DNA of 64,000 bases, taken from positions 9,111,913 through 9,175,912 of the forward strand of contig JAYGXS010000002.1 in assembly GCA_036362985.1 (NCBI GenBank), written 5' to 3'. Below are positions 10,595-21,367 of this stretch, piece after piece (position 1 is the stretch's first letter; every line of letters starts with the position of its first letter). This DNA is from Ligula intestinalis (lineage: Eukaryota > Platyhelminthes > Cestoda > Diphyllobothriidea > Diphyllobothriidae). The position numbers and the translations under genes are program-made. The notes beneath the pieces were generated by a model. It was given only the letters and a program-made list of their open reading frames with translations. It made no database searches and was not told the origin of the DNA.

Positions 10595-10721
10595 GCATGT
10601 AGATTGAAGGTGTGAGGGACGCTTTTCGCCGCGAACTATGCTAATTTAACCCCAGAATGGTAAGTTTGACCTGTGGAAAGTTTTTTGTAGACGACCTTTT
10701 ACCCACCATTTCTATTTGCAC
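10595..10721. repeat. Direct duplication, left copy, inside MITE
   Basis: About 128 bases from GCATGTAGATTGAAGGTGTG to CCCACCATTTCTATTT recur at 10913-11040 with roughly a dozen differences. The pair flanks the short PLE-A terminus and may be a long target-site duplication or a repair duplication. Confidence 0.75.
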
Positions 10722-10912
10722 AGGTGTCCCGACAATAATGTGCTCTCGAAGTGCGTTTTCTACAGACCTCTGAACACCTTATCTGCGCATGTCTCAGACT
10801 TATTTACGATAACCTATGACTGTGGATTCCCGACGGAATCCGAAACGTCAGGCAAATAAAACTCTTGTTCCAGTGCTGTCATCTTTTTCTTTCGTTAGAA
10901 GTTAGTTAATCT
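10722..10912 (+). mobile_element. PLE-A 3' terminus, very short insertion
   Basis: Only the last part of the element is present. It includes a near-perfect hairpin (GGATTCC, loop CGAC, GGAATCC at 10824-10841), then GAAACGTCAGGCAAATAAAA, CTCTTGTTCCAG and a T-rich end. It sits between the two copies of a 128-base duplication, consistent with a severely 5'-truncated insertion. No coding sequence remains. Confidence 0.75.
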
Positions 10913-11040
10913 GCATGTAGATTGAAGGTGTGAGCGGTGCTTTGCTCCGCGGACCATACTAATTTAACCCCAGAACGGTAAGTTGGACCTAAGGAAAGTT
11001 TTTTGTAGACGACCTTGTACCCACCATTTCTATTTTGCAC
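10913..11040. repeat. Direct duplication, right copy, inside MITE
   Basis: Partner of 10595-10721; see that entry. It continues into the rest of the MITE body (AATTTCACGAAACCTGCA). Confidence 0.75.
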
Positions 11041-11287
11041 GAATTTCACGAAACCTGCAATTTCATAATCGGGTTTTTCCAAAATACCTGAACTGGTAAT
11101 ATAAATTAGGAAAATCCACAGATATAAGTCAAAAAAGTTTCCAAATACAACAAAATCAAATGCATAAAGTGATTATGAAGGCGTATTCCACTGGCTATCT
11201 TGATTTGCGACGCATAAGGCCCTTGTAACGACCATTGCCATAGGATAAATGCTGGGACTACGGGTTTATGAGGTGCACTACCTAAAC

Positions 11288-12480
11288 GAATGTTTTCATA
11301 TTATGTGTGACCTTAGGTTATGTGATACTTGGTCATTCAAATTAAATATCAATGTTCAGATGATGATTACAGGATTCCCGACCTCAAATACTCCAAGAGT
11401 GATCAACAGCATAGTTCAACGCATGCAATTTACATCTATTCCCTTCTTCAAGCATTTATTTTACATTTTTTAAATAACATGAAAAACATTTAACCTCCGG
11501 ATCGACTGCTTTTATCACCTGATGGTAGAGTTGAGCGTAGTTGACTTTCAGAAAAGGACATTAATGTACAAAACCTTGAAATACACTGGTCTATGGACTT
11601 CGGATAAGGCAAGACTCACACTTTTTTGTTAGAGATTGAAAAAATTGAAAGTACTCCGGCCATAAATAATTGAAAAAAATACATTATTGCACTCTTTTTA
11701 ATATCATCAACCCTTTAATAAAACCAATCTTTTTTGACAAGAGAGCTAGTGCTTATACTGAAATAAGCATCCAAAAATCAAATTTTGCATTGAACTACTA
11801 CTGCAGTAGTATCTGAAATAAAAACTGCAATGAAAATATTAGTTATCTCATCCTAGGATAGTAACTCCTACACCCTATCGTCTTTAAAGGTGAACAGACG
11901 ATATCTCATTCTTGTCATTTACTTCTTAAGTGTATAAAGCATGAATGTCTTTAGAAAATGATTGGGTGCTACGTCTTATTTTCTTCCATCTGAAGTTTAT
12001 TAAAGAACACTGCAACCTCTTAATCATGTGTGGTCTTCTAGTCCTAATATTAAAATGATTATATTTGTCGTGTTTGGGCATATCGAAATAGTCTAGTTCT
12101 AAACTTTAGACGCATCACCTACCAAGAAACGAGGAAGATCAAATGAGTTATCATTTAACTGGAAGGTTTTTAAAACCTTAATGTCTTGACTTATCAAACG
12201 TGATAACGGCCCGTCTAATTACCCTCTCCAAACCATAATTTTTTTGATTTCCCTCATGTCAGTTACCTTAAATTTCAATTTTTTTGCAGTTTGGAGTGAA
12301 CTGATTATCTTTTTTGACGAGATCTGGTGTTCCGGTGGTCACCAAGAAGTGTACTTGACGAATTCAACAACACTTGTAGCTTAATTATCTAGGTGCTTTG
12401 AAGTATACGTAGAAGCACATAACTTCAAAAGCCTGATACAACATCAATTATGCACGGCTTGAATTGCTTCAATTCCAACC
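11288..12480. other. AT-rich stretch, nothing identified
   Basis: No supported gene or repeat. A short frame at 11249-11473 overlaps the MITE end and is judged chance. Confidence 0.5.
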
Positions 12481-12908
12481 AACCAAACAAAATATAAAAA
12501 CAACAGAGCGTAACTTCTTGCCCCATATGAACTAACCTGATGAACTGAAAATAAGAAAAAGCGGTTTTGAAACCTGCTTTTCTGGAGGCAGAAACAAATG
12601 GAACTTACTTTATTTTGAGGTATTTAGTTGTGGCATGCCTATGTATATCACATTGAATAACTTAGTTACTATAGCACTTTTTAATTTAGCTGCATTGCCA
12701 TTACTGTCGTTCATTGTCAACTTTTAAAAGAATGAAAGTGGCACTTGTATAGCAACTTGGCATACCTCTTTTCTATGCATGCTTAGGTATATCACGTTTC
12801 AAGTTAATCCAAAATACTCATGCCAAGAGCTTTTGCGTTATAAAGACGGTCACGATAACTTTAAGAAAATGCCAGCTCGCTATGAAATCGAGGAAAAGCT
12901 GAAGTGAC

Positions 12909-13400
12909 AACGAAATGGATTTCAAAGAGTTTCACGAGTCATGGTTTAGGGACGCGTGGTCTAAAAACAAATGCAATGACTTGGCCAACCCATAATCGGA
13001 ATTAAGATTCAGTTTGGCCAAAGCAATTTGCCACTCGAAGAAGGCACACGCGAAAGCATTTCCGTACGCACACACCATGAAGTTAGACGACTGAGCTATC
13101 ATCACGTTCAAGTGTGATTAAAGTTCACCAGGTCACGATCCACGCGCCGGTCATCAAGCCATTAGCGCAAAAGCCGGCAACTAAGCACCCATAGGGGGTG
13201 AGCCGTTAATAGTCATAGGCATGCGGTGGCATACTGACTTGTATTCAATAAATACTGTAACTTCCTGCTTAAGAATTAGCTGTTTCTGTTACAATTCTTT
13301 GATTATGGATTTGGAATCTGAATCCAAAAACGTCAGGCTAGTAAAACAGGCTAACAGGGATCGCATTTGCATCTTTTCATTAACGTAGGTGTTGTCATTG
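12909..13400 (+). mobile_element. PLE-A 3' fragment in array unit 1
   Basis: The start reads KEFHESWFRDAWSKNKCNDL, the end of the PLE-A nuclease region, where better copies have ESWF...SINKCNDLP. It continues through LRFSLAKAI and ITFKCD..SSPGHDPRAGHQ to the 3' terminus near 13320-13390 (GAATCCAAAAACGTCAGGC, then GGGATCGCATTTGCATCTT). Several stops interrupt it. The same left break recurs in the other array units, so the truncation predates unit duplication. Confidence 0.75.
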
Positions 13401-13489
13401 TTGCTTGACTGAATGAAAAGACAGTTTTAGCATTTAAAAAGTAGAGTTCATGGCCTTGTGGAAAAATGTGCATATTTACAATTGCTAAC

Positions 13490-14035
13490 TTGTCAAAAAA
13501 TCGATAATGCTGCGTGATCCATGGTAAATAGCATGTTTTGGTGGTTGTCCCTTTTTCCAGGCTTTTTTAGATTGGCGTACATTGAATCCAAATAAACGTG
13601 CCTATTTATGCATAATTTGTCAGTATGAATGGCCTCCAAAAATACTCGGCCCTTCTTGTATCGGCAGGAACTTACAATGCAGGTTTAGTCCCATGCAAAC
13701 GTGTGCCCTCTTTCAAGTGAATGCATGGTGACTTCGGACAACCGGTCATGCCTATTCACCGCTAATTGATGATCGTGTATGTGTGAAGTGGCGGACTTTC
13801 CTGTTTGTCCACAATATATTGCACCGCAGCAACCACAAGATATTTTATAAACGGCCTCTCTTCTAAACAAATAGCCAACCTTAATCTTCGGGTGTAAAAG
13901 CAGATTTCAAAGTGTGGTCGTTTGGTTTGTGCGCCGCTTGGATCTGGTACTTCCTCAGGTGTCTTTCAACGAGTTCAGACACGTTTTTAATATATGAAAC
14001 TGTTCGCCAATTTCTTGGATAAGGCGCTTGATCGG
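13490..14035 (-). pseudogene. PLE-B-like GIY-YIG endonuclease, minus strand
   Basis: Read on the minus strand from about 14035 to 13560. The upstream linker gives SYIKNVSELVERHLRKYQI and AHKPNDHTLKSAFTPED. The nuclease frame at 13870-13685 reads AVYKISCGCCGAIYCGQTGK, SHIHDHQLAVNRHDRLSEV and SLERGHTFAWD. Past a stop come KKGRVFLEAIHTDKLCINRH and VYLDSMYA, the family's C-terminal helix region. The usual YVG is CG here and EH is DH, so activity is unlikely. The copy interrupts array unit 1 between blocks that are adjacent in other units, so it inserted after the array formed. Confidence 0.8.
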
Positions 14036-15301
14036 AGATGTCTGCTTGGCTGACGCATAAAAGGGCAATTTTTTTACTTTTTTATTTACTAATTTGCTCA
14101 GTTCAGCATCTGTTTTCTTCTAACTATAACAGGAAACGTAGAAGAGAACATCGCACAATTCTGTCCCACTTTTGGCTAGTTTCCGAGACATTAGGCTTAC
14201 CTATTGCTCTGAAGAAACACAAGAGCTATCTATCTTCAGTAACTAGATTCAGGGGATGCATCGCAGGAATTAGTAGAGCGCCTTCGAAAACATAGTAGAG
14301 CATATATTCGCCTATTAATGGCTGAGCAACGTTAATGTTCATTGTTTTATTGCCCTTTCACTGTAACCAGCGGCTTTCCAATTCATCAAAAATTGACGTA
14401 ACAATAGTGCGTGGGTGTCAAATAGTACGCATTCGGTTGATGTGAAGAGGCAGTTCATCCATTTCTTCACAATTTATTGTAGAAAGAGGCAGGCAAATTT
14501 TATTTTATGGGTTGATTGAATTCGGTTTATCCTTGACGTTTTAAATCAGCATATGTGTGACTGCGGTTGTACCGAACATCGCTTTGTACTTTTATTTGAG
14601 TTCATGATAAACATCGGAAAAATGACATTTCCATAGCTACGAGGATGAATGCGGTAAAGCGTCTGTCCGAAAGTCAGTTTGCATTGCCTATCCCATAAAT
14701 AGCAGATACCGTATGAAGTCATTTATCACTGGAATATCCTGTGATCTAAAACATAATTTTTATGTCTTCAAACTATGCTTCTTTATTATGACGCCTCATA
14801 TCGAAGAGTGTTCACGTTACTTCATCAAGCTACCGTATAAATAAAAGTGATCAGCTTTACTGGGGAAAAGATATGCATAAAATGTGCATGCTCGCCCCTT
14901 CAAAATAGCAGCCCACTATGTTTGACGTTTTCTATGATAACAAAAACCAGTGCATGACAGGTTTTTTCAAAAGGGGAACTAAGTTTGGACACAGTTTTAA
15001 AACGTTCCTTGTATTGTTAATACAGTACAAATGGGATTGGCGTGACAACAATCTGCCTTTACAGCACAAAAGTAAATATTGTAGGCCTGTGCCTCTTTCA
15101 ATTGAAAATTTGTGATGTTAATGCAAACGGTGCACTTAGGCATCGTTTATTAGTTTTTTGTTACATAGGAGACTATGAATGGCAACTGTCCAGAAAATCG
15201 GAGAAATTGATGATGCTGAGGAAAATTTGTATTCCATGAAATGTCTTCGCAGTATTTTTGACACTACCTGATACTCCCATGATGTAAATCTTCTAGACAA
15301 C

Positions 15302-15385
15302 GAGCTCTTGGCTCAATGGTTAGGGTGTTTGACTCTGGTCAAACGGTTGAGATTTCTAGGTTCGATTGGGGCGCAATTTTGAAAC
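15302..15385 (+). repeat. SINE1 tRNA-like head
   Basis: GAGCTCTTGGCTCAATGGTT contains an A box and TAGGTTCGATTGGGG a B box about 50 bases later. Together they form the internal RNA polymerase III promoter of a tRNA-derived SINE. The remaining SINE1 body is not preserved here. It marks the boundary between array units 1 and 2. Confidence 0.65.
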
Positions 15386-15639
15386 TATAGCCTTTTGTAC
15401 TTAAAATTTATTTTCATTCCTGTCGTTCAATGTCAACTTTCCAAGGCATGAAAGGTGCGCTGACATAGCAGATAGGAATGACTCTATTCTGCGTAAACTG
15501 AGATATTTCACGCGTCCCGTTGAGTCAAACTACTCATGCGAAGGGCTTTTTCACTAACGAGACGATCAAAATTACTATGACTATCTGTTCGCTGGCTTCA
15601 AATTCGAGTAAAGCCCCAGCAGCTCTGAAAACGGATGTG

Positions 15640-16095
15640 ATGAGTTGCTCAAGTCCTAATTTTGGAACGGAGGGACTAAAAACGACTTCAATAACTTGGC
15701 TAACACATATTTGGGATAGAGATTCAGTTTGGCCAAAGCAATTCACCACTCAAAGAAGGCACAGGCGAATGCATCTCCTCACGCCAACACCACGAAGCTA
15801 GACGGCCGAGCAATCATCACATTCAAGTGTGATGAAAGTTCACCAGGTCACGATCTGCGCGCCGGCCATCAAGCAATTAGCGCACAAGCAGGCAACTACC
15901 CGGTAAAGGTGTGAGCCGTTAATATTCATAGGCATGTGACAGCCTACGAACTTTATTCTATAAATGCTGCAATTTACTGCTAAGGAATTAGCTATTTTTT
16001 TACCTTCTTCGATTATGGATTCGGAATCTATTTCCGAAACCTCAGTCGAATCAAAGTATTGCCTCAGCGACTGCACCTCCTTCTTCTCATTAACG
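15640..16095 (+). mobile_element. PLE-A 3' fragment in array unit 2
   Basis: Contains NDFNNLANTYLG, RFSLAKAIHHSKKAQANASP, HANTTKLDGRAIITFKCDES and SPGHDLRAGHQAISAQAGNY, followed by noncoding tail. The terminus lies near 16010-16085 (GATTATGGATTCGGAATCTA, CCGAAACCTCAG, GCGACTGCACCTCCTTCTTC). It is the same truncated copy as at 12909 and 17970, kept open for about 60 codons. Confidence 0.75.
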
Positions 16096-16985
16096 TAATT
16101 GTTGTCTATTTTGAGTGATAGTCTGACAATAAACTGCTTAGGTGGTCAATAAACTGTTAATTTGTTGCCTTTGTGGAAAAAAATGTGCATTATCACAATT
16201 GAATAAAATTAAAGCAGGCATAAATGACAATTCTTAGGGAGATGGGTGTTTGGCTGACGCATAAAAGGACGACTGTTTTTACTTTTATTAATTCCTGATT
16301 TCTACTCTTTAGCTATGCATTTTTGCATTAGCTAGGCAAGATCATCTGTTTTCCTATAACTTTAACAGAAAACGTAGAATAGATTTCCTCAAAATCGAAA
16401 GGAGACGTCGCCCCACTTTTGGCTAGTTTTTTTAGACACGATGCGGGGTGCAGAAACATTATTGCTGTTTACTTTAAGTGACTAGATTCAGGTGACCCAT
16501 CGTAGGAATTATTAGAGCGCCTGTGGCAGCGACGTAGGCCATATATGTGTGCTGATGATTTGGCCACCTTTAAGTTCATTCGTATTTCTGCACATACGCC
16601 TGTAATCAGCGGCTTTTCATTAACCAAAAATCGATTATTTCACAATTTTTTGCAGAAAGATGCAACCTTATTTATTGTGTGGGTAGATTGACTTTGTTTT
16701 ACTTTTGATTTCCATGCTTGTGATGTTTTCATTTGGCATAGGCATGAGCGCGGTGGTACCAAACATCGCTTTTTTCTCCGTCTGTAAGATTTAGGATAAA
16801 CTTAAAAAGTAAATGTCCACACTTCCGAAGACTATTGTGGTTAATTGTCTGTACGAAGGCCACGTTACATTGCCAATCACGTAAATAGCAGGTACTTTAT
16901 GAAGTCCTAAATCAATGTCATATTCTGTGGTCTTAAAATTAATTTGAATGTCTTCGAACTGTGCTTCTTAGTAATGATTCCCCAT
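16096..16985 (+). repeat. Unidentified block of array unit 2
   Basis: Parallels 14040-14800 and 18580-19330 with GGCTGACGCATAAAAGGACG, CCCCACTTTTGGCTAG, CAGCGGCTTTTCATT and AGGTACTTTATGAAGTCCT in order. No protein similarity. It ends where the SINE pair at 16990 begins. Confidence 0.6.
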
Positions 16986-16989
16986 AGCT

Positions 16990-17165
16990 TTGAGTTGCTA
17001 TTGAGATAGAAATGGCGATTTGAGTCTGGTTTGTCGTTGCCGGCAGGCAAGCAAAGTAGCCTCGTAGCTCAATGCCAGCTTTTGACTGCGCAAAAGCCTT
17101 CCCCGTTGTGTGGGTTCGAATCCCGTCGAGGCCGGGAATTTTCACAATTTGCTCAACTGAATTTA
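16990..17165 (+). repeat. SINE1 tail fused to a second tRNA-like SINE
   Basis: GAAATGGC and TTTGTCGTTGCCGGCAGGCA belong to SINE1. They run into a clear tRNA-like unit at about 17058-17134. Its 5' GCCTCG can pair with CGAGGC at the 3' side (acceptor stem). CGTAGCTCAATG is the A box and GGGTTCGAATCCC the T-loop/B box. The tail CACAATTTGCTCAACTGAAT matches SINE2 copies at 48.2 kb. The D and anticodon arms are irregular, so this is a SINE head, not a tRNA gene. The same fusion occurs at 23630-23800. Confidence 0.7.
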
Positions 17166-17965
17166 CGTTTTTGGTACATAAATTCCGCAGTCAAGTTATT
17201 TACTTTCGCATTTCCATTGGCATTTAGCTATGTAAGGTCATCTGTTTTCCTCTAACCATAACAGAAAACACAGAAGAGAACTCTTCGTAATTGAAAGAAG
17301 GCTCCATTAAATACCAGGCTTATTTTCGCTGTCCTAACTTTTGTCTCGTTTTCTATGAGGAAACAAAGGAGCTATTTTAAGTAACCAGACTCAGGTGACC
17401 CATCGTAGGAATTATTTGAGCGCATTTGGCAACAGATTAGACCATATGTGCGTGTTAATGGTTCGATGGCATTAAAGTTCATTCGTTTACCGCACTGTAA
17501 GACAATAACTATCCATTTTCCATGCACCAAAGCTTGACACCATTAAGTCCAACCATACAAAAAATACAAACCACAGACCGTGCTCTCTTACCTACTCTGC
17601 GTTACACTGAGGAGCTCAAGGATGGAAAAGCGCGTTTTGAGACCTGTTTTTTGGAGGCTGAGTTCTTATAAAATTACTTGATTTTGGGGTAATTCACATG
17701 TGGTTTTCGTACGAATATCACATTGACGAAATTAGTGACTATAGCCTTTTTTAGTCAACCTTTATTGCGATTCCTGTCGTTCCATGTCAACTTTTCATGG
17801 AATGAAAGTTGCAGTCGTATAGCAACTTGGAATAATACTTTTCTATATAATTTGCTATTTTCCATGAGTCAAGTTTATCCAAAATACTCATAAAAGGAAA
17901 CTTTTCGTCAATTAGATGGTCCAAAGTACTATGTCCATCTATTTACTGGCTATGAAATCGAGTAG
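17166..17965 (+). repeat. Array block between units 2 and 3
   Basis: Contains GTTTTCCTCTAACCATAACA, CAGGTGACCCATCGTAGGAA, TTAAAGTTCATTCGTTTACC and, from about 17540, the start of unit 3 (CAAACCACAG, TTTTGGAGGCTGA, GACTATAGCCTTTTTTAGTC). It parallels 12490-12900 and 23880-24150. No gene seen. Confidence 0.55.
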
Positions 17966-17969
17966 AAGC

Positions 17970-18450
17970 ACCAGCTGCTCTCAAAGTGGATTTAAAAGAG
18001 TTGCTCGAGAAATGGTTTAGGGACGCGTGGCCTAAAAACGAGTTCAATGACTTGGTCAACCGATATTGGGGACTTAGATTCGGTTTGATCAAAGCAATTC
18101 GCCACTCGGGACAGGCACAGACAAACGCATCTCCTTACGCCAAAATCATGAAGCTAGACGGCCGAGCAATCATCACGTTCAAGTGTGATGAAAGTTCATT
18201 AGGTCACAATCCGCGCGCCGGTCATCAAGCCACTAGCGCACAAGCCGGCAACTAACCACCCATAGGGTTGGTCCGTTAATTGTCATAGGCATGCGGCGGC
18301 ATACCGACTTGTATTCTATAAATACTGTAACTTCCTAGTTAGTAATTACTTATTTTTGGTACTTTCTTTGATTATGGATTCCGAATCTGAATCCGAAATG
18401 TCAGGTGAAAAATAAACACTGCCTGAGCGATTGCATCTGCTTCTTCTCAT
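17970..18450 (+). mobile_element. PLE-A 3' fragment in array unit 3
   Basis: A frame of 89 codons (17986-18255) reads KELLEKWFRDAWPKNEFNDL, then YWGLRFGLIKAIRHS and GRAIITFKCDESS. This is the PLE-A C-terminal end, where intact relatives have ELLESWF and KCNDLP. The terminus follows: GATTCCGAATCTGAATCC at 18376-18393 can fold as a hairpin, then GAAATGTCAGG, AATAAACACTGCC and GCGATTGCATCTGCTTCTTC. It is the clearest of the array copies. The frame is probably an open relic rather than a gene. Confidence 0.8.
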
Positions 18451-19930
18451 AAACGTGCGTATTGTCATGTCTGTGTGATTCCCTGAAAATTCAACCTTTA
18501 AGCAATCAAAAATTTGTGAGTTCTTGTTGCTATGGGAAAATGTGCATATTCACAATTAGATAAAATTTAAACAGGCATAATTGGCAATTTTTAGGGACAT
18601 GTGTGTTTGGCTGGCGCAAAAAAGGACTATTTTTTCTTCATTTTATTTAACTATAACAGAAAACGTAGAAGAGGAAACCTCACAATCGAGAGGAGTAGCT
18701 GCCCCACTTTTGGCTAGTTTCCTAGACATGAGGCTTATATATTGCTGTGCAGAAACACAAGAGCTATCTAGCTTAAGTAACTATATTCAGGTGACGCATC
18801 GCAAGAATTAGCAGGGCGCCTTTGACAACATAGAAGACCATATATCTGCCTACTTATGCCTGAACAAGCTTACAGTTCAGTGTTTTATTGCCCTTTTACT
18901 GTAACCAGCGGCTTTCCAATTCATCGAAAATTGACGTTACAATAGTGTGTGTGCGTGTTTGTGGAATAGTATTTATTCGGTTGATGTGAGAAGGCAGTCC
19001 ATCCATTTCTTCACAATTGATTGTAGAAAGAGGCAGGCTAATTTTATTTTATGTATAATTTGAATTCGGTTTATCCTTGACATTTTAAATCAGCATATGC
19101 GTGACTGCGGTTGTACCAAACATCGCTTTGTACTTTTATTTGAGTTCATGATAAACATCGAAAAAAGGACTTTTCCATAGCTACGAGGATAATTGCGGTA
19201 AAGCATCCGTGCGAAGGCCAGCTTACATTGCCCATCACGTATAATAGCAGGTACCTTATCAAGTCATTGATCCATAGAATATCCTGTGACCTTAAACTTA
19301 ATTTTAACGTTTTAGAACTATGCATCTCAATTATGGCGCCTCATATCGAGGAGTGTTCATGTAGCTTTTTCAAGCAACCCGACGGAATCCGAAATGTCAG
19401 GCAAATAAATCTCTTGTTCCAGTGATCGCATCTTCGTCTTCCGTGTGAATAAAATTGATCAGCTTTACTGTGGTAAAGTCTCACATAAAATGTATTGTCC
19501 CTTCAAAATAGCATCCCTCTTTGTTTGACGTTTTCTGCGATAACAAAGACCAGTACCTGGCATGTTTTGCAGAAAAGAGGGCTAATTTTGGACGCAGTTA
19601 TAACGGCTTCACACTATTGTAAATACAGTACAGATGGAATTGGTTTGACAACAAGCTTCTTTTAAATCACAAAAAACAAAATTGTAGGCGTGTGTATCTT
19701 TCAATCAAAAAAGTTGTCATACATGTACAAATTGTGAAGTTAGGCATTTTTTTACAAGGGCATTTGGGAATAACAACTGACAACAAAGCGGATAAATGGA
19801 TGACGCTGAGGAACATTTGTATTTCATGAAATGTCTTGGCAGTATGCTTGAAATTCCCTGATACTCCCCCGAAGCAAACCATCTAGACAAATTACTCTTG
19901 CCAATGGTAGAAAAGATGCAAGTTTCAGGA
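18451..19930 (+). repeat. Unidentified block of array unit 3
   Basis: The fullest version of the non-PLE part of the unit. Landmarks in order are GGCTGGCGCAAAAAAGGAC, CCCCACTTTTGGCTAGTTTC, CTGTAACCAGCGGCTTTCC, CTGCGGTTGTACCAAACATC, ACGAGGAT.ATTGCGGTAAAG, GATAACAAAGACCAGTACCT and GGACGCAGTTATAA. It ends in a decayed SINE head near 19890-19925. A short PLE-A terminus is inserted at 19378-19442. Confidence 0.65.
19378..19442 (+). mobile_element. PLE-A terminus, about 65 bases
   Basis: CCCGACGGAATCCGAAATGT, CAGGCAAATAAATCTCTTGT and TCCAGTGATCGCATCTTCGT appear in the middle of an array block where other units read straight through (CAAGC.ACC then GT..AATAAAA). This is an extremely short 3'-end insertion, comparable to the one at 10722-10912. 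Confidence 0.7.
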
Positions 19931-19936
19931 AGCAGT

Positions 19937-21367
19937 TTAGAAGAAGAAGGTGCGATCACTGGAACAAGAGTTTTATTTGTCTAAATTTTTGGATTCCTTT
20001 GAGAATTTTTAATCAAATGTGATGTTTACATCGTCCTGGTCATGCGCAGATGTGGTGAAGACATACACAGGCTGCGTGGTATGTATAGTTCATAGTTGTG
20101 TTCCGCGTGTATGTGATAATTGCTCACTTCTGTAGCCACCGCTTGGGTCTTAATTGATGCAGTACTGGCTTGACACCTCGGGTTCGACTCACTAATTGCC
20201 ACAATTCCCTTATCAAGGTCGGATACGGGCCTGATAATGGCGTGGCAATTATGCCCGCTGTCGTCAGAATTGTTGCTGCGCCCGGCGATTCTCATGTGAC
20301 TGATTCTCTTGCTCAGGCAATTTCTTAGTACACCGTATGGGAAGGCTAACTCATTGCGTTTATTGATGGACTGGGGTCTGAGAACCCTGACTCCAGCAGC
20401 TCGCGGCTCACATGGTTATTGCCTCGTCAAACTTGAAAATATGGCCGGGTCCCGTCGAGTGACTTGCAACCTAGGAGTTGGCGTCTTCCCTTCTCACCAC
20501 CGCTGCATGCTCAGCCATTCACGTCTGGAGTAATCTTCCGGTTTGTCCGACGTAGCTGCTTTGTCCACATTTGCACTAGATCTGGTAAACGACTCCAGCC
20601 GTTTCCTGCTGTGGTAGTGGGTCTTTCGGTATCATGCTCCGGCGCCTGATGGTTGCTACTGGCCTGTACGCAATTCCAACTCCAAGTGGGGTGAGTAGAT
20701 GGCTGACCGCTTGTGATAAATTCTTCACGTACGGCAGAGTTCGCCAAATTTTTCGGCCAGTTGGATGTGGCTTCTTCTCTCGTTTGCGCATACATTGGTT
20801 GACAAAATTGCGCAGGCAACCATTCGCTCTCAATCGAACATATTGTAATTCAGCAACTGTCTCCCGCTGCGCTGAAATGCGTCGAGATGCGCTGGAATAG
20901 CGTTCTTATGCAGCTGCGTTTGTGACCAATTGGGTGGTCGCTGTTGTAATTCAGGGCTTGCGTAGTGCTGGTTGCTTTCTTAAACACTTTAGTTTTAAGG
21001 CCACCACCATTTTAACGGCAAACGAGAATATCGAGGAAGGCCAGTTGGTTGTTTTATTCTTCTTCCATCGTAAATTGAATATCCGGGAAGACGGTGTTTA
21101 GACGTTCTTTGAATGTCAGTAGCTGGAAGGGTGCGGGTCAGGGCCGCTTCTTGCACTCTCGCCAAGTGTCGGTCAATTGGCGATACTGAACCTGAGTTCT
21201 CCATTGCCAGCAGCGTCGTGTTTATCTCGCGTGTCAGCCTTTTTATGGGGTTGAATTTGCATGGAACGTAGGACTGATGATCGCCTAGAAAAAATTGAGT
21301 TTGTCGTGCGGGCAGACAAGGGGCAGTCCACTACCGTATTAGACGGGACAGGCTACATTCACGAAGC
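19937..21367 (-). mobile_element. PLE-A with internal RT deletion and inverted 5' end
   Basis: The longest PLE-A of the array region, read from 21272 down to 19937. YVPCKFNPIKRLTREINTTL and MENSGSVSPIDRHLARVQEA are the segment before the reverse transcriptase core. The frame then jumps to FKERLNTVFPDIQFTMEEE and NNQLAFLDILVCR (thumb), so fingers and palm, including YVDD, are deleted. ANGCLRNFVNQCMRKREKK, WRTLPYVKNLSQAVSHLLTP and PLPQQETAGVVYQI lead to CKCGQSSYVGQTGRLLQTRM (GIY-YIG) after a stop. The 3' tail ends near 19937 (TTGTTCCAGTGATCGCACC). At 21272-21367 the plus strand reads EFVVRADKGQSTTVLDGTGY, the region just upstream, now inverted. Confidence 0.85.

Larger units (their letters stand above)
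10414..11287 (+). mobile_element. MITE-like TIR transposon, copy 1 (invaded)
   Basis: The two ends are inverted repeats. The left end reads TTTAAGATGTGCACCTCATA, then TACCCCTATTCCCAGCAT. The reverse complement of the right end reads TTTAGGTAGTGCACCTCATA, then AACCCGTAGTCCCAGCAT. Relatives lie at 33092-33641 (same strand) and 37693-38211 (opposite strand). They share internal boxes: AGTTGTTCCGCATG, ACTAAT, AGAACGGTA, ACCTGCA and AATACGTTAAACAATA. Without the PLE-A insert and its duplication, the length is about 560 bases, like the others. No transposase is encoded, so it would need enzyme from elsewhere. Superfamily and target duplication are unclear. Confidence 0.75.

Noticed and set aside
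17058..17134. tRNA gene with a paired acceptor stem
   Set aside because: The internal arms are irregular and the same unit with the same tail occurs at 23704; SINE is the better call.
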